From Eubacteriales bacterium (lineage in GTDB: Bacteria > Bacillota > Clostridia > Oscillospirales > CAG-382), in the NCBI GenBank assembly GCA_028705495.1, contig JAQWDK010000001.1, positions 1-64,000 of the forward strand: DNA of 64,000 nucleotides. Reading direction: 5' to 3'. The notes under the pieces were generated by a model. That model was not told the DNA's origin, did no database searches, and saw nothing but the letters and a program-made list of their open reading frames with translations. Each line of letters begins with the position of its first letter. The first letter of the stretch is position 1. A program made the position numbers and the translations under genes. Of this stretch, positions 8,802 through 17,615 are shown one piece after another.

Positions 8802-10655
8802 ATGAATAACAATGTAAGTGTAAGAGAAAAATTATATGAAAAGGCTAAACTTCTACCACTGTGTCCGGGTGTCTATATCATGCGGAACGCTTCTGGTAGG
8901 GTTATTTATGTTGGAAAATCGAAGCTGCTGAAAAACAGAGTTTCTTCATATTTCGCCCCATATGCGAAACTGTCGGTAAAAACAGATAAGCTTGTATCGA
9001 ATGTTCGCGATTTTGAATGTTTTTATACACCGACTGAACTTGATGCGCTTGTGCTTGAAAGCAAATTTATCAAACAGCATATGCCGAAGTATAATATCAA
9101 GCTCAAGGATGCAAAGGACTATCCCTATATCCGTGTCAGCGGCGGTGATTATCCCGATATGACTGTAGTGCACCGTAAAACAGATAATGACAGTACCTAT
9201 TTTGGACCGTTTTCATCGTCAAGCTTTGCTTGGAGCGTTGTCAGCACAGTTCGAAAGATATTTATGCTTCACTCCTGCAAGAGGAGTTTCCCGAAAGATA
9301 TAGGCACAAGACCCTGCCTTTATTACCATATAAACCAGTGCGTTGCACCATGCACCGGGAAAGTCAATCCGAAGCAGTATAAAGAGATATTTGAACGCGC
9401 ATCACGTTTTTTGAAGGGCGACTACAGACATTTAGCGGACGAGCTTGAAAAGCTGATGGAAGAAGCCTCCGACGATATGAGGTTCGAGGCTGCGGCGAAG
9501 TACAGAGACTGTATCGCATCAGTCAAAAAGATGAGTGAAAAACAAATTGTTGTTTCTGACGAGGACGCAGACGAGGATATTGTCGGTATCTACGCAGACG
9601 AGCTCGGTTCTGCAATTGCTGTGCTTTTCGTCAGAAGGGGAATCATCTACGACAGAGACTTTTTCTTTTTCGGTGCGGATGAAATTCTTGACAGCAGTGC
9701 TATCGCTGGACTTTTGCAGAGGTTTTACGAAATCAGACAGTATATCCCCAAAAAGGTTCTTGTTTCATCGATCCTCGAGAGAGAGGATGCCGATGTATTA
9801 GCACAACAGCTTAGTGAAGCAGCGGGCAGGAAGATAATTGTCAATGTACCGCAGCGTGGAGCGAAAGCGTCTCTTGCTGCTACGGCAGCTGACAATGCTA
9901 AGGAACTGCTGAGCCTTGAGAGGGAAAAGCAGGTGAGGGACAACAAACTGCTTATATCACTTGCCGAACACTTGCATCTTGAGTCGATTCCGGAGCGCAT
10001 TGAAGCTTATGATATATCAAACAGCGGCGGAGAGCATACGACTGCGGGTATGGTAGTTGTGGAAAACGGTCGATTCGCAAAGAAGAAATATAGGACATTC
10101 AATATAAAAACCACAAGTTCCGACGATTATGGCGCGATGCGTGAAGCGCTCAGCAGAAGGCTCGAAAGGCGGGAAGAGGACGGCTGGGAACTGCCCGATT
10201 TGATACTCCTTGACGGCGGTGTAGGCCATGTGTCTACTGTAAGAGAGGTTTTACATGAGATAGGAATAGACTTACCTGTTATCGGTATGGTCAAAGATGA
10301 ATTCCATAAAACAAGAACTTTAACCGACGGCGATAACGAGGTTTCTATTGCAAAACGAAACGACATTTACACCTTTATATATAAGATACAAGAAGAGGTT
10401 CACCGCTTTTCGCTGTCAAATATGGACAGAGCGAGAAGAAAAACGGTAAGACGCTCTTTGCTGGAGAATATTAAGGGCATAGGGACGGAAAAGGCGAAGA
10501 AGCTCAATGCAGCATTCGGTGGTTTGAGAGGGCTAAAAGCCGCAAGCGTGGAAGATATTGCTGCTGTAAAAGGTATATCCAAAAACGATGCCGAAGCGGT
10601 TGTAGCTTATTTTGCGGAGCAGGAAAAGAAAAAGTCCAATAGTAAGAAAAGCTAA
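8802..10655 (+). CDS. uvrC: excinuclease ABC subunit C
   Basis: UvrC makes both incisions in nucleotide excision repair. The 617-residue protein has a GIY-YIG domain at the N-terminus (GVYIMRNASGRVIYVGKSK, near residues 24-42), a Cys-containing zone CLYYHINQCVAPCTG, a UVR helix pair with MRFEAAAKYRDCI, the RNase H-like second nuclease (EAYDISNSGGEHTTAGMVV, then LILLDGGVGHV) and two helix-hairpin-helix motifs at the C-terminus. Length is normal. Confidence 0.97.
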   Translation: MNNNVSVREKLYEKAKLLPLCPGVYIMRNASGRVIYVGKSKLLKNRVSSYFAPYAKLSVKTDKLVSNVRDFECFYTPTELDALVLESKFIKQHMPKYNIKLKDAKDYPYIRVSGGDYPDMTVVHRKTDNDSTYFGPFSSSSFAWSVVSTVRKIFMLHSCKRSFPKDIGTRPCLYYHINQCVAPCTGKVNPKQYKEIFERASRFLKGDYRHLADELEKLMEEASDDMRFEAAAKYRDCIASVKKMSEKQIVVSDEDADEDIVGIYADELGSAIAVLFVRRGIIYDRDFFFFGADEILDSSAIAGLLQRFYEIRQYIPKKVLVSSILEREDADVLAQQLSEAAGRKIIVNVPQRGAKASLAATAADNAKELLSLEREKQVRDNKLLISLAEHLHLESIPERIEAYDISNSGGEHTTAGMVVVENGRFAKKKYRTFNIKTTSSDDYGAMREALSRRLERREEDGWELPDLILLDGGVGHVSTVREVLHEIGIDLPVIGMVKDEFHKTRTLTDGDNEVSIAKRNDIYTFIYKIQEEVHRFSLSNMDRARRKTVRRSLLENIKGIGTEKAKKLNAAFGGLRGLKAASVEDIAAVKGISKNDAEAVVAYFAEQEKKKSNSKKS

Positions 10656-10677
10656 TTATTGAAAGGAAAATAACCGG

Positions 10678-11223
10678 ATGAGGATTATAACCGGAAGCGC
10701 AAGAGGTGTCAAACTTGAAAGTCTTGAGGGAGAAGCCACAAGACCCACTGCCGACCGTGTAAAAGAGGGACTATTTAGCGCTTTGCAGTTCAGGCTCGAA
10801 GGCAGGAAGGTGCTTGACTTATTTTGCGGAAGCGGACAGCTTGCTTTAGAAGCACTCAGTAGAGGTGCGTCCTTTGCTGTAATGGTGGATACCGAGAGAA
10901 AAGCAGCCGATATCACAAAAGCGAATGCAACGAAAGCAAAACTTATGAAGCAGGCGAGGATTGTCACCAATGATTACAAAGATTTTATAAACGGATGCAA
11001 GGAAAAATTCAACCTTGTGTTTCTTGACCCGCCTTATTCACCCGGTATATTGGATGATGTCTTAGGGCGGCTACTTGATAAGGGACTGCTTGAGGACGGC
11101 GCTCTTGTGGTTTGCGAAAGTGCTGAAGATGGCAGACCATCGGATAACGGATTTGCTGAATCGAAGGTTTACAAATACGGTAAAACACTTGTAACGATCT
11201 TAGAATTCGCAGAAATACAGTGA
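10678..11223 (+). CDS. rsmD: 16S rRNA (guanine966-N2)-methyltransferase RsmD
   Basis: The 181-residue class I methyltransferase shows RPTADRVKEGLFSAL near residue 22, the SAM loop LDLFCGSGQLALEALSRGA near residue 46 and the catalytic DPPYSPG near residue 118. It methylates G966 of 16S rRNA on the assembled 30S subunit. GAAAGG stands before its ATG, and it lies just upstream of coaD, a very common pair. Confidence 0.93.
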   Translation: MRIITGSARGVKLESLEGEATRPTADRVKEGLFSALQFRLEGRKVLDLFCGSGQLALEALSRGASFAVMVDTERKAADITKANATKAKLMKQARIVTNDYKDFINGCKEKFNLVFLDPPYSPGILDDVLGRLLDKGLLEDGALVVCESAEDGRPSDNGFAESKVYKYGKTLVTILEFAEIQ

Positions 11224-11236
11224 GTGTGTTTTTAAC

Positions 11237-11344
11237 GGAGGTTAGCGTGAAATTTAAATAAGATAAAGTTCAACTACGAAGCGTTCACGCCCCGAAATTC
11301 AATTAATTGAATTTCATGATTTTTTTGATAGGCCGCTTCGCGGC
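11237..11344 (+). other. structured leader with mini-ORF before coaD
   Basis: GGAGG at 11237-11241 is followed, at 5-nt spacing, by a four-codon frame (GTG AAA TTT AAA TAA, 11247-11261). GCGTGAA (11245-11251) can pair with TTCACGC (11284-11290). A perfect 22-bp palindrome occupies 11294-11315 and a T run follows at 11320-11326. GCCGC-TTC-GCGGC forms a hairpin at 11332-11344. coaD then starts with no Shine-Dalgarno sequence of its own. Confidence 0.5.
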
Positions 11345-11359
11345 AGAATGGACATTATT

Positions 11360-11806
11360 ATGGCAAACGCAATGTTTACCGGCAGTTTTGATCCCATAAC
11401 AATCGGGCATTATGATATCATAAAACGCGCTGCTGCGGTTTTCACTAAGGTTTTTGTTGCAGTGACAGTCAACAGCGAAAAAAATTATATGTTCGATGAT
11501 AAAAACAGATTTGAGATGGTAAAAAAAGCTTGTGATAATTTAGAAAATGTCGAAGTGATTTTCTGTGAAGGGCTTGTAGCCGATCTTGCAAGAGAAAAGA
11601 AAGCGGTTTTTGTCAAAGGAGTAAGAAACTCCGTTGATTTCGCTTATGAATATGAAATGGCAAGCATAAGCAAAGAAATATCGGGTGTCGACACCTTTCT
11701 AATCCCAGCTGACCCAGATCTTGCTTATGTAAGCTCAACCTTTGTTCGTGAAATGATAAAATACGGAAATGACCCTGAACGATATATCGGCAGGGGGAAA
11801 AGTTGA
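11360..11806 (+). CDS. coaD: pantetheine-phosphate adenylyltransferase
   Basis: CoaD makes dephospho-CoA from phosphopantetheine and ATP. The protein shows the nucleotidyltransferase motif GSFDPITIGH near residue 7, FVKGVRN near residue 84 and the STFVRE motif near residue 124 at normal length. ATG at 11360 gives the usual N-terminus; an in-frame ATG at 11348 would add four residues. Neither has a visible ribosome binding site. Confidence 0.94.
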   Translation: MANAMFTGSFDPITIGHYDIIKRAAAVFTKVFVAVTVNSEKNYMFDDKNRFEMVKKACDNLENVEVIFCEGLVADLAREKKAVFVKGVRNSVDFAYEYEMASISKEISGVDTFLIPADPDLAYVSSTFVREMIKYGNDPERYIGRGKS

Positions 11807-11809
11807 TAA

Positions 11810-12835
11810 ATGGAATTTATTTTTACCTGCAGTGAAGCACATTTTAAGCTTATTGCTTATGAGTTCGAATTGTACGACGACAGCTTCAAATTTAAGAAAG
11901 TGCTATTTACGGGAAACGATGGAAGCTTTACAGCCCTTGCTGAAAGTGCTCTCACAGTGGCTGAACTTGCACATCTTATAAAGGTGTCGCCAATTATTTT
12001 TGTCAGACATATTCATGCAGTAGATGAGGTTTTTGAGGTTGTCGACAATTTTTGCGACCTTGTCTGTGTAGCGGCAGAAAAAAGACTTGAGCGCTTTTTG
12101 AGTTTTGGCGTTCAGCTTAGAACTGATGGCAAGCTCGGCGGTGCTGCTGCAAAAGAAATTTCTCAAAAGCTCACAAATCTGGGCTTTGAGCAAGATATGA
12201 AAAACTGTCAGCAGGTTGTATCTTTGACTGTGTCAGGGAACAAGGTATTTTTCGGCGTGGGCAAGGTTTCGGACAATTTGAGCAAATGGAAGGGCGGGAT
12301 GCCTTTCTATTCGACTGGTTCGGAATTCGGATTTGTTTCAAGAGCTGAGTATAAGCTCAAAGAAGCCTTGGAGTGCTTCGATATTGATCTGAGCGGTAGA
12401 AAAGATGCAATTGATTTAGGAGCAGCTCCCGGTGGCTGGACAAAGGTTCTTGCTGAAGCGGGAATAAACACCATTGCTGTTGACCCTCATCTGATCGACA
12501 AAGACATAATGAAAAACCCGCTGGTAAATTACCGCAGAACTACAGCAGAGCAGTACCTCGCTGATGACGATGGGAAGAGTTTTGATGTAATTACAAACGA
12601 CATGAAGATGGACACAACGGACAGCGTCGCATTAACAGTGGTATACCGTAGAAGATTGACTTCTGGTGCTGTAGGTGTTATGACACTCAAACTTGCAGAT
12701 GGATTTTCGTACAAGGAGATACAAAAAGCGATTGGTAACCTAACTGATGGTGGATATAAAATTTTAGGCGCAAGACAGCTCTATCATAATAGATCGGAAA
12801 TTACCATAGCTTTTAGCAGTAAAAATGAAAAATAA
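11810..12835 (+). CDS. FtsJ/RlmM-like 2'-O-ribose methyltransferase
   Basis: The C-terminal half (from about residue 165) is an FtsJ-type Rossmann methyltransferase: SRAEYKLKEALE supplies the first lysine, DLGAAPGGW the SAM loop, VITNDMKMD the catalytic Asp, TLKLADG the second Lys and RSEITIAF the Glu, completing the K-D-K-E set. The N-terminal half resembles the THUMP-like region of RlmM, which methylates C2498 of 23S rRNA. The exact RNA target is inferred. It starts 4 nt after coaD and overlaps miaA by 11 nt. Confidence 0.8.
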   Translation: MEFIFTCSEAHFKLIAYEFELYDDSFKFKKVLFTGNDGSFTALAESALTVAELAHLIKVSPIIFVRHIHAVDEVFEVVDNFCDLVCVAAEKRLERFLSFGVQLRTDGKLGGAAAKEISQKLTNLGFEQDMKNCQQVVSLTVSGNKVFFGVGKVSDNLSKWKGGMPFYSTGSEFGFVSRAEYKLKEALECFDIDLSGRKDAIDLGAAPGGWTKVLAEAGINTIAVDPHLIDKDIMKNPLVNYRRTTAEQYLADDDGKSFDVITNDMKMDTTDSVALTVVYRRRLTSGAVGVMTLKLADGFSYKEIQKAIGNLTDGGYKILGARQLYHNRSEITIAFSSKNEK

Positions 12836-13781
12836 AAAAGTACCGATTGTTGTAATCGCCGGAGCAACTGCGACAGGCAAAAGTGAAATCGCACTTGAAC
12901 TTGCGCATAGGCTTGGCGGTGAGATAATTTCAGGCGATTCAATGCAGCTATACCGGGGAATGGATATCGGAACGGCAAAGCCGCCAGTCGAGGACAGAAA
13001 CCGAGTACGGCATCATCTGATTGATATTAGAGATATAAGCGAACCATTTTCCGTCAAAGAATTCATAACACTTGCACAGGATGCGGCGTTTGATATTTAT
13101 TCGAGGGGCAAATTGCCTGTGCTTGTTGGTGGAACCGGGCTCTATATTAAGATGACTCTCGAAGGCACTATATTGCCTGACACCGAACCGACAGATAGTT
13201 TGAGGGCAGCGTATACAAGCCTTGCGGAAGCAGCAGGAAACAACCTTGTTCACGATATACTAAAAAGCATCGACAGGGAGTCGGCTGAACGTATTCACCC
13301 GAACAACCTAAAGAGAGTGATTAGAGCTCTTGAGCTTTTCCATACAACGGGTAAAACTATCGGTGAGCATAACAGCAGTTCAAAACCTGAAGACACACCT
13401 TTTGAATCGTTTACAGTTTACCTAAGAGGCAGTCGCGAATGGCTTTACGATAGGATAAATAGGCGTGTGGATTTGTTTTTTGAACAGGGGCTTGAAGAAG
13501 AGGTAAGGAAACTTTACGAAAACTCACTTGCACAGACTCCGAGTGCATCTCAAGCGATAGGATATAAAGAATTTTTCCCCTACTTCGAAGGTAGAGAAAC
13601 ACTTGATGAAGTCAGAGAACAGATAAAGAAATCAACAAGAAATTACGCAAAAAGACAGGAAACCTTTTTTGGCGGTATGTGCTTCAACCATATAATGGAC
13701 GCAGAGAAAGATAGATGTGAAATAAAAGTAAATAATATAGAAAAGCTCTTAAAAAATTCGGCTCTGTGTGATATAATTTAA
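12825..13781 (+). CDS. miaA: tRNA dimethylallyltransferase
   Basis: MiaA transfers a dimethylallyl group to A37 of tRNAs reading codons that begin with U. The 318-residue protein has the P-loop GATATGKSE (residues 12-20), DSMQLYRGMDIGTAKP, a VGGTGLYIK motif near residue 102 and a C-terminal RNYAKRQETFF RNA-binding motif. It overlaps the preceding methyltransferase by 11 nt. Confidence 0.95.
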   Translation: MKNKKVPIVVIAGATATGKSEIALELAHRLGGEIISGDSMQLYRGMDIGTAKPPVEDRNRVRHHLIDIRDISEPFSVKEFITLAQDAAFDIYSRGKLPVLVGGTGLYIKMTLEGTILPDTEPTDSLRAAYTSLAEAAGNNLVHDILKSIDRESAERIHPNNLKRVIRALELFHTTGKTIGEHNSSSKPEDTPFESFTVYLRGSREWLYDRINRRVDLFFEQGLEEEVRKLYENSLAQTPSASQAIGYKEFFPYFEGRETLDEVREQIKKSTRNYAKRQETFFGGMCFNHIMDAEKDRCEIKVNNIEKLLKNSALCDII

Positions 13782-13815
13782 ATATTGACCGTGTGCAATT
13801 CGAGGAGTTTTGATT

Positions 13816-15066
13816 ATGCAGCAAAAAAATGTGCAGCAAAAGAACTTTTTACATCAGCTGCTGATTGGTGCGATTGCAATTCTTGTTATCGCATACATGG
13901 TGCTGCAGTTAAAGCTCTCGGTAGGTGACCTTTTGACGGTACAGACAGTCGAGCTTGCTACATATGAAGAAACATATGAAGCGACCGGATATATCATAAG
14001 AAATGAAAAAATTATCAGCTCTACGACTACCGGTGAAATAAGTTATCTCGTTCGTGACAACCAAAAAGTTTCTTCTAACACAAATTTACTTGCAATATAT
14101 TCAAACCCGTCCGATGCTGAACTCCAGAATCAGGTCAATGTACTGAAAAATAAAATTGCGGTGCTGGAAAAATCAGCATCATCAATGTCAAACAATATTG
14201 TTGCGATCGACGATTCGATAAATTCACTAATGCTTCAGTCAATAAGAAAAATTGAATCTAATAGTATCACAGGCGCTCTCTTTGGAGCGGACGACCTTCT
14301 GATAACGATGAACCGCAAAGCCGCACTAAAGGGCACAATTGACTTTAAGACACTCAAACAGACTTTAGAGCACGAGGTCACTTATTTAGAAAACTCAATG
14401 AGCGGCCAAAAGACAGTGGTTAGGGCAGACAGAGCGGGCTATTTCTATTCTACGGTAGATGGCTATGAGTCTGTTTTTCTACCGAGTGCATTGGATAAAA
14501 TGTCGCTTGAAAACTATGAAACGCTTGTTTCATCTAAACCGAACCTTATTGCATCTAATACAGCTGTAGGAAAGATCGTTTATGATAGCAAGTGGTATAT
14601 AATCTGTAAAATAAACAAAAAAGTCACAGGTGAGCTCAGAGCCGGCAGAACCTATGATTTCGAATATCTTCATACAAACAACCTGCGCATTCCGATGACT
14701 TTTGAGCGTTCAATCAGCAGAACTGACAGCGATGATGTAATCGCTATATTCCATTCACAAGAGATGCCCGACGATTTTTCTTTTAAGAGAGAACAGCCCT
14801 TGAAAATTGTTATGAAATCTTATGAGGGACTTGAAGTACCTACGGGTGCTATCAGAAGAAGAAACGGCGAAAGCGGTGTGTATATTGTCAAGGGCAACAT
14901 CGTGCTGTTTAGGAAAGTCGAAATACTTTATGAACGCAGGGGCTCTTTTATTTGTAAATTACCGGATGATAAAGACAAAGCTGCTGTGTCGAAAACTGAT
15001 CTTTCGCTCTACGATATGATTATCATAGGCGGAAAAAACATATATGACGGAAAGGTTCTGAAGTGA
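13816..15066 (+). CDS. HlyD-like membrane-anchored adaptor protein
   Basis: The 416-residue protein has a short basic N-terminus, one membrane helix (LLIGAIAILVIAYMVLQ, near residues 14-30), a split barrel/lipoyl-like segment (TGYIIRNEKIISSTTTGE), a coiled-coil region near residues 100-190 and a C-terminal beta-rich domain with GAIRRRNGESGVYIV. This is the plan of HlyD/membrane-fusion proteins, and such a gene often sits beside sepF in Clostridia. CGAGGAG is well spaced for ATG 13816 but too close to the TTG at 13810. No partner transporter is present. Confidence 0.75.
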   Translation: MQQKNVQQKNFLHQLLIGAIAILVIAYMVLQLKLSVGDLLTVQTVELATYEETYEATGYIIRNEKIISSTTTGEISYLVRDNQKVSSNTNLLAIYSNPSDAELQNQVNVLKNKIAVLEKSASSMSNNIVAIDDSINSLMLQSIRKIESNSITGALFGADDLLITMNRKAALKGTIDFKTLKQTLEHEVTYLENSMSGQKTVVRADRAGYFYSTVDGYESVFLPSALDKMSLENYETLVSSKPNLIASNTAVGKIVYDSKWYIICKINKKVTGELRAGRTYDFEYLHTNNLRIPMTFERSISRTDSDDVIAIFHSQEMPDDFSFKREQPLKIVMKSYEGLEVPTGAIRRRNGESGVYIVKGNIVLFRKVEILYERRGSFICKLPDDKDKAAVSKTDLSLYDMIIIGGKNIYDGKVLK

Positions 15067-15072
15067 TGAGAG

Positions 15073-15768
15073 ATGTCTGAAAAAGACAAAAGGACAATTT
15101 CGTCCAATATCGAAAAAATAAAGAATGATATTATAAAATACAGCCCCAATCCGGAGAAGGTAAAACTTCTTGCAGCAACTAAAACTGTTGACCCGGAGCG
15201 CATTAAATACGCTCTTGAATGCGGATGTGATCTTATAGGTGAAAACCGAGTAAACGAACTGCGTGAAAAGTACGATGAAGTTGCAGCTCCGATTGAAAAG
15301 GTTCATTTTATCGGAAGACTTCAGAAAAATAAAGTAAAATACCTTATCGGCAAGGTTTCGCTGATTCATTCGGTGGACAGCATCTCTCTTGCGGAGGAGA
15401 TAAGCAGGCAATCTGAAAAGAATTCGGTTGTAACAGATATACTGGTCCAAGTCAATATAGGCGGCGAGGAATCGAAGGGCGGAGTCGAACCCGGAGATGC
15501 ATCAGAGATTGTAAGCAAAATTTCAACCTTACCTTCTATTCGTGTTCGCGGATTGATGACAATTCCGCCAATTTCCGACGATAATGCAAAATTATCTGCT
15601 TTTTTCGACGAAATACAGAAAATATTTGTTGACATAAGGCTCCAAAATGGAGATAATACTAATATAGACTTTTTATCGATGGGAATGTCCTCTGATTATA
15701 TCGAAGCCCTAAAACATGGCGCAAACATATTAAGAATCGGCAGTGCGATTTTTGGGAGCAGAGGATAA
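15073..15768 (+). CDS. YggS family PLP homeostasis protein
   Basis: A 231-residue single-domain PLP-binding barrel. The cofactor lysine is in LLAATKTV (near residue 36). HFIGRLQKNK and the closing GMSSDYIEALKHGANILRIGSAIFG-type segment bind the phosphate. Family members buffer pyridoxal phosphate and are not racemases. It stands at the head of the sepF cluster, as ylmE does in Bacillus. Confidence 0.93.
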   Translation: MSEKDKRTISSNIEKIKNDIIKYSPNPEKVKLLAATKTVDPERIKYALECGCDLIGENRVNELREKYDEVAAPIEKVHFIGRLQKNKVKYLIGKVSLIHSVDSISLAEEISRQSEKNSVVTDILVQVNIGGEESKGGVEPGDASEIVSKISTLPSIRVRGLMTIPPISDDNAKLSAFFDEIQKIFVDIRLQNGDNTNIDFLSMGMSSDYIEALKHGANILRIGSAIFGSRG

Positions 15769-15830
15769 AATAATCTTAAGTACAATAAAAGACGCTGGTT
15801 GGTAGACGGCGTATCGAAAGGATAAACGAA

Positions 15831-16295
15831 ATGAGCTTTATCGACAAATTTAAGGATATCTTCAGCGGCGGTGCAAGCGAAGACGAGTACCTCGACGATT
15901 ATGATAACGGTGAGGAAGCAGAAGAGGAAGCAGTCAGCATACCGTCGCGCAACACAGTAAAGGAGCCGCAGCGTGATATGAGAACTTCCGGTGGTGTTTC
16001 AATGAGCGGGCTTTCTCTCGAAATGAAGGTTGTAAAGCCCGATAAATTCGAAGCTGTAACCCAAATCGGCGAGCACCTTCTCGCAAGAAGGACCGTTGTA
16101 CTTAACCTTGAGGAAACAAACAAAGAAACCATCAGGCGCATCATTGACTTTTTGAGCGGTGTTGCTTTTGCAATCGATGGCTCTATTAAACGTGTTGCAA
16201 ATTCGACTTATGTAATAACACCCAAAAATGTCGAAGTATCGGGCGATCAACCTCAATCAAACGATGACAGAGCGGGACAGAAAGAACTTTTCTAA
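15831..16295 (+). CDS. sepF: cell division protein SepF
   Basis: SepF anchors and bundles FtsZ at the septum. The 154-residue protein has an N-terminal amphipathic helix (SFIDKFKDIFSG), an acidic linker and the SepF core with VVLNLEETNKETIRRIIDFL, then GVAFAIDGSIKRVANSTYVI. The order sepF-yggT-divIVA matches the classical Bacillota division cluster. Confidence 0.95.
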   Translation: MSFIDKFKDIFSGGASEDEYLDDYDNGEEAEEEAVSIPSRNTVKEPQRDMRTSGGVSMSGLSLEMKVVKPDKFEAVTQIGEHLLARRTVVLNLEETNKETIRRIIDFLSGVAFAIDGSIKRVANSTYVITPKNVEVSGDQPQSNDDRAGQKELF

Positions 16296-16344
16296 ATAAC
16301 AAAGAGATTATTTCCTATTTTTCTGACCTAACAGCAAGAAAGAG

Positions 16345-16623
16345 ATGGTCACACTAATGATTTATGCAATCCTATTGGCACAAACAGTTGACATAATCAT
16401 ATCAATACTTGTTATGATGCTGTTCTTAAGGATTATGATTGGGCTCTTTGCCTCAGAGGGCTCTTTAGTTGAGCAGTTTTTAGGTATATTCACAGAACCC
16501 GTTGTTTATCCGGTCAGAAAACTTCTCGCTAAATCGGAGTTTTTCTCTTCCATTCCGATCGACTATTCTATGCAGATAGCGCTTCTTGCACTTGTAATTA
16601 TCAGCTTTTTCTTGATATTGTAA
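16345..16623 (+). CDS. YggT/YlmG family membrane protein
   Basis: A 92-residue protein with two hydrophobic helices (near residues 5-30 and 70-92) and the conserved EPVVYPVRKLL loop between them. It is linked to division and osmotic functions in relatives; its mechanism is not known. An alternative ATG at 16357 has better spacing to the AAAGAG upstream. The S4-type ylmH gene that normally follows is absent here. Confidence 0.85.
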   Translation: MVTLMIYAILLAQTVDIIISILVMMLFLRIMIGLFASEGSLVEQFLGIFTEPVVYPVRKLLAKSEFFSSIPIDYSMQIALLALVIISFFLIL

Positions 16624-16656
16624 TAAAACCAAATTTGCGAAAGGACGGATCTTAAA

Positions 16657-17448
16657 ATGCTTGCGCCGCATGAGTTGAAAAACAAAACCTTCACTAAGGC
16701 AGTCAGGGGCTACAACCCAGCAGAGGTCAATGAGTATATCGAGTTCCTTATCGAGAAATACACAGAGATTTACCGTGCGAACAACGAGCTTGAGAGAAAA
16801 CTCAAAGTTGTAGCGACAAAGCTCGAGGAGATAAAAGAAGACGAGGAATCTATCCGCAGCACGCTGCTCAAAGCTCAGAAAATGGGTGAGCAGATTATAT
16901 CAGATGCTTCGGCGAGAGCTGATGGCATAACAGCCTCCATCAAGGATAGATGCGATGTCATTATCGCCGACTTCAAAGATCAAGCGAAAACCGAAAAGGA
17001 TGAGCTTTGGAAGATACGCACCTTCGTACTTGACTTCAAGAAGCGTTTGTTTGACTCATACCGCGAACATATCCAGAGCCTGCAGTCGATTTCTGTTAAC
17101 GATATAGAAGAGATTGTTCTTCCGGATGAAGATGTACTCGCAGAGGGTATTCTCAATGATGTCAATAAAGCCGTCCGTGATGAGATAAATAACAAAACCG
17201 CACAGAAAACGACAGTTCCTAAAAAGGAAGCTCCCGTAACTGCTGAAACGAAGAAACCTTCCGAAGCCGAGAAGCCCAAACAAGCAAAGATAGAAAAAGT
17301 GGTTCCCGATTTATCTGCCTTCAATAAAGAAGAGAAACCCTTAGACGAATCGAATAAAAAAGAAGAAGCGAAAAAAGATAATAAAGACGCCTCTTCAAAA
17401 GACGAGGACCCGTTTATTAAAGCTCTCGAACAGACAGCTTCGAAGTGA
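16657..17448 (+). CDS. divIVA: DivIVA domain protein
   Basis: The N-terminus (HELKNKTFTKAVRGYNPAEV, then NEYIEFLIEKY) is the membrane-curvature-binding DivIVA domain. A coiled coil follows to about residue 140, then a Lys/Glu/Pro-rich tail with no clear domain. At 263 residues it is longer than Bacillus DivIVA because of this tail. It marks poles or septa and recruits division and wall-synthesis proteins. GAAAGGA stands at good spacing before ATG. Confidence 0.9.
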   Translation: MLAPHELKNKTFTKAVRGYNPAEVNEYIEFLIEKYTEIYRANNELERKLKVVATKLEEIKEDEESIRSTLLKAQKMGEQIISDASARADGITASIKDRCDVIIADFKDQAKTEKDELWKIRTFVLDFKKRLFDSYREHIQSLQSISVNDIEEIVLPDEDVLAEGILNDVNKAVRDEINNKTAQKTTVPKKEAPVTAETKKPSEAEKPKQAKIEKVVPDLSAFNKEEKPLDESNKKEEAKKDNKDASSKDEDPFIKALEQTASK

Positions 17449-17490
17449 TATAAAGCTTTAACAGTGAGTAGCTATTACGGATACGAAATA

Positions 17491-17560
17491 CGCCGGCGGT
17501 ATCAGGACCATAAGCGGATGCGGACTTCGATCCGTCATCCCGGTTTCTGACCGACCGGCG
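17491..17560 (+). other. long structured leader upstream of ileS
   Basis: Three nested stems are visible: CGCCGG (17491-17496) with CCGGCG (17555-17560), ATCAG (17501-17505) with CTGA (17547-17550), and GGATGCGGA (17516-17524) with TCCG-T-CATCC (17531-17540). The conserved T-box sequence is absent, although T-box control would be usual for ileS. A seven-codon frame (17588-17611) ends just before the gene. Confidence 0.5.
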
Positions 17561-17615
17561 ATATGTGTTATATTGATAATATCAGAAATGACTACAAAAT
17601 CCGACACCTGAAAGA

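Noticed and set aside
11294-11326. Palindrome plus T run as a certain rsmD terminator
   Set aside because: The stem is almost only A-T and the T run starts 4 nt later, so it was kept as part of a structured leader rather than called a terminator.
17449-17615. T-box riboswitch before ileS
   Set aside because: The conserved T-box sequence and an antiterminator/terminator pair are missing.
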